Source: Bacteroides sp. OF04-15BH (lineage in GTDB: Bacteria > Bacteroidota > Bacteroidia > Bacteroidales > Bacteroidaceae). From it: a DNA stretch of 64,000 nucleotides. The notes under the pieces are model-generated. The model did not search any database and had not been told where the DNA came from. It saw only the letters and a program-made list of their open reading frames with translations. The translations under genes and the position numbers were made by a program. This document shows positions 9,308-17,130 of the stretch, in pieces (position 1 is the stretch's first letter; each line of letters starts with the position of its first letter). The DNA lies in the NCBI RefSeq assembly GCF_003477995.1, contig NZ_QUEM01000010.1, positions 1 through 64,000 on the forward strand, written 5' to 3'.

Positions 9308-9436
9308 TCACGTTATTCTGTGTGATCAAGTTTTTTGAAATGCTTGTTTTTAGTCAGAATGAAAAATGATGATTGCTGATATATCTGATTCTAAAGCTTA
9401 AAATATTATTGCAAAAACATATAACCAATAAATAAA

Positions 9437-10825
9437 ATGAAGAAACTCCCTCTGATTCTTGGCGCTACACTTTTCTGCGGCGCCCTGCATGCTCAGGAGG
9501 CACTCACTCAGGATGTCCTGAAGGAGTTGTCCGGAAGCTTTGAGAACAATACCGCCGACAAGGCTCTCAAGAATGCCATAAGCGGAAATCCGATTAAGAA
9601 ACTGGTGGTCAATCAGGAAAATTTGAATACCCCTGATACCTATTTCAGCATTTCAGTAAACAGTAAGGGCATTACCGACCAGCAGAACAGCGGTCGCTGT
9701 TGGATGTTCACCGGCCTGAACGTGCTGCGTTCCAAGATGATCAGCAAATACAATCTGGACGAGATGCAGTTCTCACACGTTTATCTGTTCTTCTACGATC
9801 AGTTGGAGAAGAGCAATCTTTTCCTGCAGGGTGTTATCGACACACGCGACCGTGCGATGGATGACAAGACTGTGGAGTGGCTGTTCCGCAATCCGCTCAG
9901 TGACGGAGGACAGTTTACCGGTGTTTCTGACCTGATTGGCAAATATGGTGTGGTACCCAAAGAGGCAATGGCCGAGACCTATCACAGCAACAATACCAAT
10001 GAGATTGCTTCTCTGATGAAGCGTAAACTCCGCGAGTATGGTTTGCAGTTGCGCGATATGGCAGTTCAGGGCAAGAGCAAAGAAGACTTGGAGAAGGAAA
10101 AGGTGCAGCAGATGAAGACCATCTACCGCATGCTCGTACTGGCGTACGGTGAGCCGGTTCAGTCTTTCACTTGGGCACCGAAGAAGAACGGCAAGTACAC
10201 CGAAACTCCGAAGACCTATACTCCGCAGAGCTTCTATAAGGAAGTATGCGGCGGTGAGGACCTGAACAAGAATTATGTGATGTTGATGAACGATCCTTCC
10301 CGTCCGTTCAATAAAGTCTATGAAATTGAGTTCGACCGTCACGCGTACGACGGACACAACTGGCTGTATATCAATCTGCCTATTGAAGATATCAAGGAGA
10401 TGGCTATTGCCAGTTTGAAGGACAGTACCATGCTTTACTTCAGCTGCGACGTGGGCAAGTATCTCGATGGTCGCGGACTGCTCGACCTGAAGAACTACGA
10501 TTACGGTAGTCTGTTCAACACCACTTTCGGTATGGACAAGAAACAGCGCGTGCAGAGCTTTGATAGCGGCAGTAGCCATGCCATGACTCTGATGGCCGTA
10601 GATTTGGATAAGGACGGCAAGTCAACCAAATGGAAAGTGGAGAACAGCTGGGGTGCAGAGCACGGCTTTGCCGGTCATCTGATCATGACCGACGAATGGT
10701 TCAACGAATACATGTTCCGTCTTGTGGTGAACAAGAAATATTGTCCGAAGCGCATTCTGGACCTGCTCAAGCAGCAGCCTACCAAGTTGCCGGCTTGGGA
10801 CCCGATGTTCAGCAATGAAATCTAA
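9437..10825 (+). CDS. pepC: C1-family aminopeptidase (bleomycin hydrolase / PepC type), exported
   Basis: 462 residues with a signal peptide (MKKLPLILGATLFCGALHAQ). The cysteine-protease triad is complete: Cys88 in DQQNSGRCWMF, His381 in SSHAMT and Asn403 in KVENSWG, which is the C1B bleomycin-hydrolase/aminopeptidase C arrangement. Length fits the family. Unlike the cytosolic PepC of lactobacilli this one is exported, as is common in Bacteroidetes, so it probably trims peptides in the periplasm. It is a single-gene unit with its own promoter and a strong terminator. The symbol reflects family membership. Confidence 0.9.
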   Translation: MKKLPLILGATLFCGALHAQEALTQDVLKELSGSFENNTADKALKNAISGNPIKKLVVNQENLNTPDTYFSISVNSKGITDQQNSGRCWMFTGLNVLRSKMISKYNLDEMQFSHVYLFFYDQLEKSNLFLQGVIDTRDRAMDDKTVEWLFRNPLSDGGQFTGVSDLIGKYGVVPKEAMAETYHSNNTNEIASLMKRKLREYGLQLRDMAVQGKSKEDLEKEKVQQMKTIYRMLVLAYGEPVQSFTWAPKKNGKYTETPKTYTPQSFYKEVCGGEDLNKNYVMLMNDPSRPFNKVYEIEFDRHAYDGHNWLYINLPIEDIKEMAIASLKDSTMLYFSCDVGKYLDGRGLLDLKNYDYGSLFNTTFGMDKKQRVQSFDSGSSHAMTLMAVDLDKDGKSTKWKVENSWGAEHGFAGHLIMTDEWFNEYMFRLVVNKKYCPKRILDLLKQQPTKLPAWDPMFSNEI

Positions 10826-10848
10826 TTCCCGAATGTGACCGGGGCCGA

Positions 10849-10917
10849 AAGGTTTTTAAATGAAGCGCAGAAGGAGAGGATTCTTTCCCGGTGCTTCATT
10901 TAAAAACCTTCTTTTTT
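10849..10917 (+). terminator. Rho-independent terminator after C1 aminopeptidase
   Basis: An 18-bp perfect inverted repeat (10849-10866 with 10893-10910), followed by CTTTTTT. Confidence 0.85.
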
Positions 10918-10946
10918 GCACAGACGGATTATAATCCCTACTTTTG
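10915..10946 (+). promoter_or_regulatory. Promoter of DEAD-box helicase operon
   Basis: TTTG at 10915-10918, a 20-bp spacer, then TACTTTTG at 10939-10946, a full Bacteroidetes -33/-7 match. The -33 box sits inside the U-tract of the upstream terminator. The leader to the ATG at 10982 is about 30 nt. Confidence 0.65.
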
Positions 10947-10981
10947 TCTGTTATAACCATTAAAAAGAAATCCGCAAGTTT

Positions 10982-12301
10982 ATGATACAGTTACAAGAGA
11001 TATTATGGAACCTGCGCATTGACGCTCTCAATGCCATGCAGGAGGAAACATGTGCCGCCTATCGTAAGGGCAAGGATCTGGTTTTGCTTTCACCTACCGG
11101 TTCGGGCAAGACACTGGCCTTTCTTATTCCATTGGTGCAGAGCCTCAAGGAAACCGAGGGTGGAGTGCAGACTGTCATCCTGGTACCTTCGCGCGAGCTG
11201 GCCTTGCAGATTGAGCAGGTATTCAAGGCCATGAAGACCCCGTTCCGCATTGTGAGCTGCTACGGTGGTCGTCCGGCTATGGAGGAACACCGCACGCTTA
11301 AGCAGGTCAATCCGCATGTGGTGGTGGCTACTCCGGGACGTATGAACGATCATCTCGGCAAGGAGAATATTGTGACCGACACGGTTCATACCCTTGTTAT
11401 CGATGAGTTTGACAAGTGTCTGGAACTGGGATTCCAAGATGAGATGGCTCAGGTGCTGTCACGCTTGCAGCCTTTGCAGCGTCGCTTCCTGCTCTCGGCC
11501 ACGGATGCCGAGCAGATTCCGGCTTTTGTGTCAGACCGTGACTTTACGAAACTCGATTTTCTGGATCGTACGGAATCGGTTTCCGACCGTGTGCAGGTGC
11601 GCCTCGTAAAATCTCCTCAGAAGGACAAGCTCGATACGTTGGCCAATCTGTTGGGCAGTTTGCGTGGCGGTTCGGCTATGGTGTTCGTAAACTACCGCGA
11701 GAGTGTGGAGCGCACGGCGGCTTACCTCAAGAGCAAAGGCTTCTTCTATTCGTCGTTCCACGGCGGTATGGAGCAGAAAGATCGTGAGCGTGCGTTGTAT
11801 AAGTTCAGTAACGGTTCGTGCAATGTGCTGGTCACTACCGATCTGGCTGCGCGCGGACTCGATATTGCCGATGTGGACCACATCATCCACTATCACCTGC
11901 CGTTGAACGAAGAGGCGTATATCCACCGTAACGGACGTACGGCCCGCTGGGATGCCGAAGGCAATGCCTATGTCATTCTGGGGCCTGAGGAGCATCTGCC
12001 TGAATATATGCCGTCCGATATGCCGGTGATGAAGCTACGCGAGAATGCCGGTCGTCCACGTCCCCCGAAATGGATCACCTTATATATTGGCAAAGGCAAG
12101 AAGGACAAGATCAATAAGGTGGATATCGTAGGTTTTCTGTCCAAGGTGGGCGGCTTGCAGAAAGAGGAGATCGGCCGTATTGATGTGAAGGAGCATTATG
12201 CCTTTGTGGCCATAGCCCGTGCCTGTGAGCGCGAGGTGCTGGCACGCGTCAAGGGGCAGAAGATAAAAGGAATCAAGTGTATTATTGAGAAAGCCCTCTA
12301 A
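10982..12301 (+). CDS. DEAD-box RNA helicase, DbpA-like
   Basis: 439 residues. Helicase core motifs in order: motif I SPTGSGKTLAF (about 37-47), Ia PSRELALQ, Ib TPGRM, II DEFD (a variant of DEAD), III SAT, IV VFVNYRES, V TTDLAARGLDI, VI HRNGRTAR. The last 75 residues (ITLYIGKGKKDKINKVDIVG, ending IKCIIEKAL) fit the DbpA-type RNA-binding domain that directs these helicases to 23S rRNA. Likely role: late 50S ribosome assembly. First gene of a helicase-serC-yigZ operon, 23 bp before serC. The DEFD variant keeps both acidic residues expected for catalysis. Confidence 0.88.
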   Translation: MIQLQEILWNLRIDALNAMQEETCAAYRKGKDLVLLSPTGSGKTLAFLIPLVQSLKETEGGVQTVILVPSRELALQIEQVFKAMKTPFRIVSCYGGRPAMEEHRTLKQVNPHVVVATPGRMNDHLGKENIVTDTVHTLVIDEFDKCLELGFQDEMAQVLSRLQPLQRRFLLSATDAEQIPAFVSDRDFTKLDFLDRTESVSDRVQVRLVKSPQKDKLDTLANLLGSLRGGSAMVFVNYRESVERTAAYLKSKGFFYSSFHGGMEQKDRERALYKFSNGSCNVLVTTDLAARGLDIADVDHIIHYHLPLNEEAYIHRNGRTARWDAEGNAYVILGPEEHLPEYMPSDMPVMKLRENAGRPRPPKWITLYIGKGKKDKINKVDIVGFLSKVGGLQKEEIGRIDVKEHYAFVAIARACEREVLARVKGQKIKGIKCIIEKAL

Positions 12302-12324
12302 AGGAAGGGTTTCTGAAATGGAAA

Positions 12325-13410
12325 ATGAGTGAACCGCTTTATAATTTCAATGCCGGCCCCTCTATGCTTCCGCGTGAGGTGGTGGAGGAAACGGCCCGTG
12401 CCTGTCTAGATTTCAATGGATCGGGGCTGTCTCTGATGGAGATACCGCACCGTTCGGCTGAGTTTAAGGCCGTGTTGCAGGAGGTGCGCGATTTGGTGCG
12501 CACACTGCTGGATGTACCGCAGGATTATGATATTCTGTTCCTGTCGGGAGGAGCCCGTATGGAGTTCTGCCGGGTGCCTTATAATTTTCTGCACCGCAAG
12601 GCAGCCTATCTGGACACCGGAACATGGGCGTATCAAGCCATGCAGGAGGCGTCACATTTTGGTGAGGTAGTTACGGTGGCTTCGTCGCGCGGAGACCATT
12701 ATACCTATATTCCGCAGGATTATTCCGTACCGGAAGACGCGGATTATTTTCATTTCACCTCCAACAACACCATTTATGGCACCGAGTTACGCCGTGAGCC
12801 TGAGGTATCGGTGCCGCTCATATCAGACATGTCGTCCGACATTCTTTCCCGTCCGGTTGAGGTAAGCCGCTATGCCTGCATCTATGCCGGAGCGCAGAAA
12901 AATCTCTCCATGGCCGGTGTGAATCTGGTCATTGTGCGTCGTGATGCCTTACAGTCTACAGACCGTTACATTCCCATGATGCTCAATTATCAGGCACATG
13001 TAGAGGCGGATTCCATGCTCAATACACCGCCGGTGTTACCTATCTACGCCGCTTTGCTTAATTTGCGCTGGCTGCATCGTCAGGGTGGAGTAGAGGAAAT
13101 GAACCGTCGGGCCCAAGCGCGTGCTGCCGTGCTCTATGAGGAGATCGGACGCAACCGCCTGTTCCATGCCGTGGCGCAGGAGGACAGCCGCTCGCTGATG
13201 AATATCTGTTTTGTGATGGAGGAAGAGTTTGCTGCCCGTGAACAGGATTTCCTGGATTTTGTAGAGCAGCGCGGCATCCGGAACATACGCGGTCACCGCA
13301 GTGTGGGCGGTTTCCGGGCTTCGTGTTATAATGCCATGCCGTTGGAGGGAGCGTTGGCCCTGCAGCAGAGTATGTGCGATTTCGAACAACAGGTGTTGGC
13401 CGGAAAATGA
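12325..13410 (+). CDS. serC: Phosphoserine aminotransferase
   Basis: 361 residues, full family length. It converts 3-phosphohydroxypyruvate and glutamate to phosphoserine in serine synthesis, with a related role in pyridoxal phosphate synthesis. Visible landmarks: the N-terminal YNFNAGPSMLP, the FLSGGARMEF cofactor-phosphate loop, SNNTIYGTE, the PLP lysine K192 in YAGAQKNLS, and the C-terminal GHRSVGGFRASCYNAM substrate loop. In many Bacteroides serC is followed by serA; here it is followed by yigZ and no serA is in the window. The preceding gene ends 23 bp upstream, so it is probably transcribed from the helicase promoter. Confidence 0.93.
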   Translation: MSEPLYNFNAGPSMLPREVVEETARACLDFNGSGLSLMEIPHRSAEFKAVLQEVRDLVRTLLDVPQDYDILFLSGGARMEFCRVPYNFLHRKAAYLDTGTWAYQAMQEASHFGEVVTVASSRGDHYTYIPQDYSVPEDADYFHFTSNNTIYGTELRREPEVSVPLISDMSSDILSRPVEVSRYACIYAGAQKNLSMAGVNLVIVRRDALQSTDRYIPMMLNYQAHVEADSMLNTPPVLPIYAALLNLRWLHRQGGVEEMNRRAQARAAVLYEEIGRNRLFHAVAQEDSRSLMNICFVMEEEFAAREQDFLDFVEQRGIRNIRGHRSVGGFRASCYNAMPLEGALALQQSMCDFEQQVLAGK

Positions 13411-13452
13411 TGAGGCGCACCGAAAGGTTTTACTCAAGAAAGAATTGTTTTT

Positions 13453-14058
13453 ATGGAAGATAGATCGGATGTATATCGCACGGTAGACATTCCTGCCGAA
13501 GGAGAATATTACGAAAAGCGAAGCAAGTTTCTGGCCTTTCTCGAACCGGTGCATTCGCTCGAAGAGGTCAAGGAGCGGGTGGAATTTTATCAGAAGAAGT
13601 ATTATGACGCGCGCCATTGCTGTTATGCCTATATGCTCGGTCCCGAACGGAAGGAATTCCGGGCCAATGATAATGGAGAACCGTCGGGCACAGCAGGTAA
13701 ACCTATTCTCGGACAGATTAATTCCAATGAACTGACGGATGTGCTGATTGTGGTCATTCGTTATTTCGGGGGAATCAAGTTGGGTACCAGCGGACTGATT
13801 GTGGCTTATAAGATGGCTGCTGCCGATGCCATTGAGCATGCCGAGATTGTGGAGAAAACGGTGGACGAAGAGGTGACTTTCTATTTTGAATATCCGTTTA
13901 TGAACTCTGTGATGCGCATTGTGAAGGAAGAGAATCCTGCCATCGTGTCTCAGGGATACGATAATGATTGCAGCATGACGCTCCGCATCCGCAAGAATAT
14001 GATGCCCCGCCTAAAAGCGCGTCTGGATAAAGTGGATACTCTTCGGTTTGAAGAATAA
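13453..14058 (+). CDS. yigZ: YigZ/IMPACT family protein
   Basis: 201 residues. It matches the UPF0029/IMPACT family: an N-terminal domain with FLAFLEPVHSLEE, then DARHCCYAYMLG, then NDNGEPSGTAGKPIL, then VIRYFGGIKLGTSGLI, and a small C-terminal ferredoxin-like domain. Related proteins are implicated in translation control or RNA binding; the bacterial role is not settled. It ends the helicase-serC-yigZ operon, 42 bp after serC and ahead of a strong terminator. Confidence 0.9.
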   Translation: MEDRSDVYRTVDIPAEGEYYEKRSKFLAFLEPVHSLEEVKERVEFYQKKYYDARHCCYAYMLGPERKEFRANDNGEPSGTAGKPILGQINSNELTDVLIVVIRYFGGIKLGTSGLIVAYKMAAADAIEHAEIVEKTVDEEVTFYFEYPFMNSVMRIVKEENPAIVSQGYDNDCSMTLRIRKNMMPRLKARLDKVDTLRFEE

Positions 14059-14106
14059 GTAATCTGTGTCAGAATTACATTCTGAGGGCAGAGGAATATA
14101 GGGAAG

Positions 14107-14160
14107 CAAGTTTTTGAAAACAAGAATTTTATGTGTTTTCAAAAACTTGTTTCTCTTTTT
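14107..14160 (+). terminator. Terminator after yigZ
   Basis: CAAGTTTTTGAAAAC at 14107-14121 pairs perfectly with GTTTTCAAAAACTTG at 14135-14149, followed by TTTCTCTTTTT. Confidence 0.85.
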
Positions 14161-14186
14161 GCATCTGTTTTCTTTTTTTATTTTTG
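14158..14186 (+). promoter_or_regulatory. Putative promoter of small peptide / fimbrillin operon
   Basis: TTTG at 14158-14161 and TATTTTTG at 14179-14186 match the Bacteroidetes elements with a slightly short 17-bp spacer. The promoter begins in the U-tract of the yigZ terminator. The predicted start lies about 30 nt before the small-peptide ATG. Confidence 0.45.
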
Positions 14187-14220
14187 CACTCTGTTAAAAT
14201 GCTTTTATTTTTATATGATT

Positions 14221-14379
14221 ATGTTGAAAAAGAATTATCAGAGTCCTAAACTCGAACTCGTTGAATTCGAGGAGAATCAGGTTTTTATGGTTGGTAGCGG
14301 TTCAGAAGATAGCGATGCTACCGGATCTGGAGAAGATTTTCCCTGGGAAAAATTTGAGAATGTGAATGTTTGGGAATAA
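14221..14379 (+). CDS. Small acidic peptide, 52 residues, precursor-like
   Basis: The chain starts MLKKNYQSPKLELVEFEENQ and ends in a Gly/Ser/acidic tail (GSGSEDSDATGSGEDFPW, then EKFENVNVWE). I chose the ATG at 14221 because the longer frame reaches back into the yigZ terminator and over the promoter; the ATG at 14215 is possible. The N-terminal pattern (M-x-K-K-x-Y-x-x-P-x-L-E) recurs in many small Bacteroidetes ORFs that sit beside surface lipoprotein genes. No function is known to me. It is 24 bp before the fimbrillin/LRR gene and probably co-transcribed with it. Confidence 0.6.
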   Translation: MLKKNYQSPKLELVEFEENQVFMVGSGSEDSDATGSGEDFPWEKFENVNVWE

Positions 14380-14403
14380 TAGTAATTCGTAAAAAGTATT
14401 CTT

Positions 14404-15756
14404 ATGCAAAACAAAAAGAAAATGATGATCCTTTTAGGTTCCTTGCCGTTATTTTGCGGATGCAGCACCGAAATGGATCTTTGGGATTTGAATGAGGCGG
14501 AGCAGATCACCTTCACCGCCAGCGATTTTGAGTACTCTAAAACTCGTACTAATCTGGATATTACTGAGGCGGGTGCCGTTTTTACTTGGGGAGAAAAAGA
14601 TACAGTGGGTATTTTCCCGGATGAAGGGGCACAAGCATATTTCCCGATGGTTTCCGGTGCAGGCACTAAAAAGGCAGCTTTTACCGGTGGGGGATGGGCT
14701 CTGAAACCTTCTTCAACCTATGCGGCATATTATCCTTTTAAGTCTGGGCCAACGCTAACACCGGATGCTGTTCCAGTTTCTTATTTGGGACAAAAGCAGA
14801 CCGGCAATGCTTCTACGACTCATTTGGGAGCGTATGACTATATGGCTGCTGTGGCTACAACACCTACCGACGGTAAGGTGAATTTTGAGTTCAAGCATCT
14901 GGGTGCTTTGGTTCAGCTTAAAGTTAAGATGCCGGCGGCTGGTATGTTGCGCAAGTTGACCTTCGTCTGTGAAGATTCTGTGTTCGTATCCAAAGGCCTT
15001 TTGGATTTGAAGGCGGAAAATCCTGCTATTATTCCTACAGAAAAATCAGATATTTTTGAGGTAAGCCTGGATCAAGTAACAACAACAGAAAATGACCTGA
15101 CGGCTACCATATACTTTATGTTGCCACCAACCAACCTTTCCGGAAAGACCGTAACTCTAAAGGCACTGGATACCTATGGAACTACGCATGTGCTGTCTTT
15201 GGAAGGGATGAATTTCCAAGCAGGAAAAGCCTATCAGTGGGGTGGTGAACTGGAGAAATATCCGGACCTGACTCGTATATATCATGTAGAAACTCCTGGC
15301 ACATTACCTCAGTTGGTGGGCGAAGATAATAAATATACTATCACAGAAATGAAGGTTACTGGAAACCTGAATGGAACCGACCTGCGCCTGATTCGTGAGA
15401 TGGCTGGTCGTAGTTTGAAAGGATCGGCTACCAATGGTATGCTGATGAAACTGGATCTTCAGGATGCCCGTATTGTGGAAGGTGGAGAGGCTTATTATAG
15501 TTATAATGGATACATATACCATTCAAAAAATGATGAAATAGGAAATCGTTTGTTTTATGAGAGTATTCTGACAGAAATCAAACTTCCTAGGAGTACAGTA
15601 GCTATTGGAGACTTTGCTTTTTGGAATAGCAAAGGTTTGAAGAGCATCGCTATGCCTAATGGAGTAAATTCGATTGGAGAATCAGCTTTTAGAGATTGTA
15701 TTTATAACCATAGAACAACCAAAACTAATCAGAAATATCCGAGTGTAAATCTTTAA
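14404..15756 (+). pseudogene. 5' half of fimbrillin-like / LRR_5 lipoprotein gene, split by transposon
   Basis: The signal sequence ends in a lipobox (LFCGCS, Cys about residue 20), so the product is a lipoprotein. Residues about 35-285 look like a fimbrillin/Mfa-like domain (TFTASDFEYSKTRT at the start; FEFKHLGALVQLKVKMP). BspA-type LRR_5 repeats of 23 residues then begin (SIAMPNGVNSIGESAFRDC). Codon 433 (Ile) ends at 15702, inside the 8-bp core shared with the far end of the element. The next 17 codons belong to the transposon and run into a stop. The truncated 450-residue lipoprotein may still be exported but lacks most of its LRR domain. The intact host gene would encode 762 residues. Confidence 0.85.
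15695..15702. repeat. attL core repeat of mobilizable transposon
   Basis: ATTGTATT is repeated at 26918-26925. Fusing the left flank up to 15702 with sequence from 26926 restores the host reading frame. Confidence 0.8.
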
Positions 15757-16053
15757 TTACCAGCATATTCTAAAATTTAACACTTTTCGGTTGCCATTTG
15801 TCGCTTCCCAAATTTCCACATATTTTTGAGACGTATTTCTGACGTGGAGAATTTGCGGGGCTTGTTTTTTGTCACACCGTGCAGACTGTTGACAAGGGTT
15901 TACAACCGTTTACGACAAGCGACAATAACCGCCCCGATATGCGGAAACAGTCACACTGTGTAGAAAAGCGACAATGGTTGACTTCCGTTCACATCCGTTT
16001 ACCATTTCAGAGATATAGGATTGAAGAAATGAACCATTAAACGATAAAACGGT
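15703..16053. other. Left end of transposon, non-coding, repeat-rich
   Basis: No gene in this 351-bp stretch. It carries a 26-bp imperfect direct repeat (15888-15913 and 15977-16002) and a second repeat, AAGCGACAAT (15917-15926 and 15966-15975). Both are plausible integrase or excisionase arm-type binding sites. The stop codon that ends the disrupted lipoprotein frame lies at 15754-15756. Confidence 0.55.
15888..16002 (+). repeat. Paired 26-bp direct repeats, candidate integrase arm sites
   Basis: 15888-15913 (GTTGACAAGGGTTTACAACC, then GTTTAC) and 15977-16002 (GTTGACTTCCGTTCACATCC, then GTTTAC) match at 20 of 26 positions and are 89 bp apart. TTTACAACCG from the first copy recurs inverted at 26901-26910, 7 bp inside the right-hand core. 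This arrangement suits recombinase arm binding at both ends. Confidence 0.5.
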
Positions 16054-16989
16054 ATGAAAGCAACCAGAAAATGCAGTTTTTGCGGCAAGTCCTTTGTAAC
16101 CCGAAGCGGTATGCAAAGATATTGCAGTGAGGCTTGTCAGGCAGAAGCCAAACGAGCCAGAGTGATGCAGAAGAACAACCTCTTCAAAGTCGCCCAACCC
16201 TTGATGGAGATACAGCATCAGGAGTATCTCACCTTTTCCAAAGCAGCCATCCTCATGGGCTGTTCCCGACAGTACATTTACAAACTTGTAGCCATCGGCA
16301 AGCTGAAAGCCTCACGCATCAGCAACCGCATGGCATTCATCCGCAGAGCCGACATCGAGCAGATGTTGGAGGGCAATCCCTATCACCGCATCCTGCCCGG
16401 CAACACCTCCACACCAAGGAAATCATCTTCATCTTCCTTACCTGCCAAAAGAGAAAAAAGGGAAAAGGAAAGCGAAGAAGTGTTGGACTTCTATTCGGGC
16501 GAGGAGGTGATGTCCCTTTTTAAGGTAAAGCAGTCATGGCTTTACACTTCCGCCAAGCGTAACCATATCCCCATCTGCCGTATCGCAGGAAAGAACTATT
16601 ACAGCAAGAAGCATATTGACGAGTTTTTCGGTGTGGCAGTTGATATTAGCGAAATTACCGACTGGCTACTGACCGAGGAGGTGGAGGAACTGTTCGGCAT
16701 GAAGCCGACCGCACTCCGTGCCTACACCTATCGCCATAAGATACCCACTAAAAGAGAGTACGGGCGTACCTATTACTCCAAATCACATTTGAACGAACTC
16801 CGCAGAACTGACCTTGTGAACGATGAACGCTACTATACCGTTGAGCAGGTGCAGCAAATCTATGGTCTTTCGTCAGCCAACATCTGCCATATCGTCAAGG
16901 TGAAGCACATCGAAAAGATAAAGGTGGGTGTGAAAAACCTGCTTTTGCGCTCAGATGTGGAGCGTGTCATGGCTGAAAGGAACAAATAA
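16054..16989 (+). CDS. Transposon DNA-binding protein with zinc motif and four tandem wHTH domains
   Basis: 311 residues. The N-terminus has a four-cysteine motif (CSFCGKSF, then RYCSEAC, residues about 7-28). Four excisionase/MerR-type winged-helix units follow: about 58-108 (LTFSKAAILMGCSRQYIYKL, then FIRRADIEQML), 146-192 (YSGEEVMSLFKVKQSWLY, then YYSKKHIDEFF), 204-250 (LTEEVEELFGMKPTALRAY, then YYSKSHLNEL) and 258-308 (YTVEQVQQIYGLSSANICHI, then LLRSDVERVM). It is the first gene inside the left end, facing the integrase. Likely role: recombination accessory or target-site selection protein binding several sites at once, as reported for the Tn4555 targeting factor (inference). Single-HTH excisionases are much shorter. 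Confidence 0.7.
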   Translation: MKATRKCSFCGKSFVTRSGMQRYCSEACQAEAKRARVMQKNNLFKVAQPLMEIQHQEYLTFSKAAILMGCSRQYIYKLVAIGKLKASRISNRMAFIRRADIEQMLEGNPYHRILPGNTSTPRKSSSSSLPAKREKREKESEEVLDFYSGEEVMSLFKVKQSWLYTSAKRNHIPICRIAGKNYYSKKHIDEFFGVAVDISEITDWLLTEEVEELFGMKPTALRAYTYRHKIPTKREYGRTYYSKSHLNELRRTDLVNDERYYTVEQVQQIYGLSSANICHIVKVKHIEKIKVGVKNLLLRSDVERVMAERNK

Positions 16990-17034
16990 CCGTGAAAAAT
17001 CGGGATTATCGAAAATTATTTCAAAATGATGTAT

Positions 17035-17059
17035 CGTGGAGGTATTCACGGATATTTCA
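17035..17059 (+). promoter_or_regulatory. Candidate operator upstream of integrase (copy 1)
   Basis: A 25-bp block beginning CGTGGAGGTATTCACG is repeated at 19484-19508 with 23 of 25 positions identical. It contains the inverted repeat CGTG-N8-CACG. It lies 71 bp before the integrase ATG, and similarity continues about 30 bp to the left. Confidence 0.55.
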
Positions 17060-17130
17060 CGTTGTTCCTTTGCCATCGGAAACATGGATACAACTCCAAA
17101 ATGTATACAACCAATTAAAACATAATTATT

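Larger units (their letters stand above)
8713..9436. other. Long AT-rich divergent intergenic region
   Basis: No credible gene in 724 bp. It separates the minus-strand tubulin-like operon from the plus-strand aminopeptidase and holds a promoter for each. Inverted repeats are present: CGAGAGA at 9183-9189 with TCTCTCG at 9199-9205, and AATAAGCA at 9060-9067 with TGCTTATT at 9082-9089. Neither has a good U-tract, so they may be regulatory rather than terminators. Confidence 0.6.

Noticed and set aside
14131..14220. Upstream extension of the small-peptide ORF
   Set aside because: It would start inside the yigZ terminator and include the promoter; the ATG at 14221 is the sensible start.
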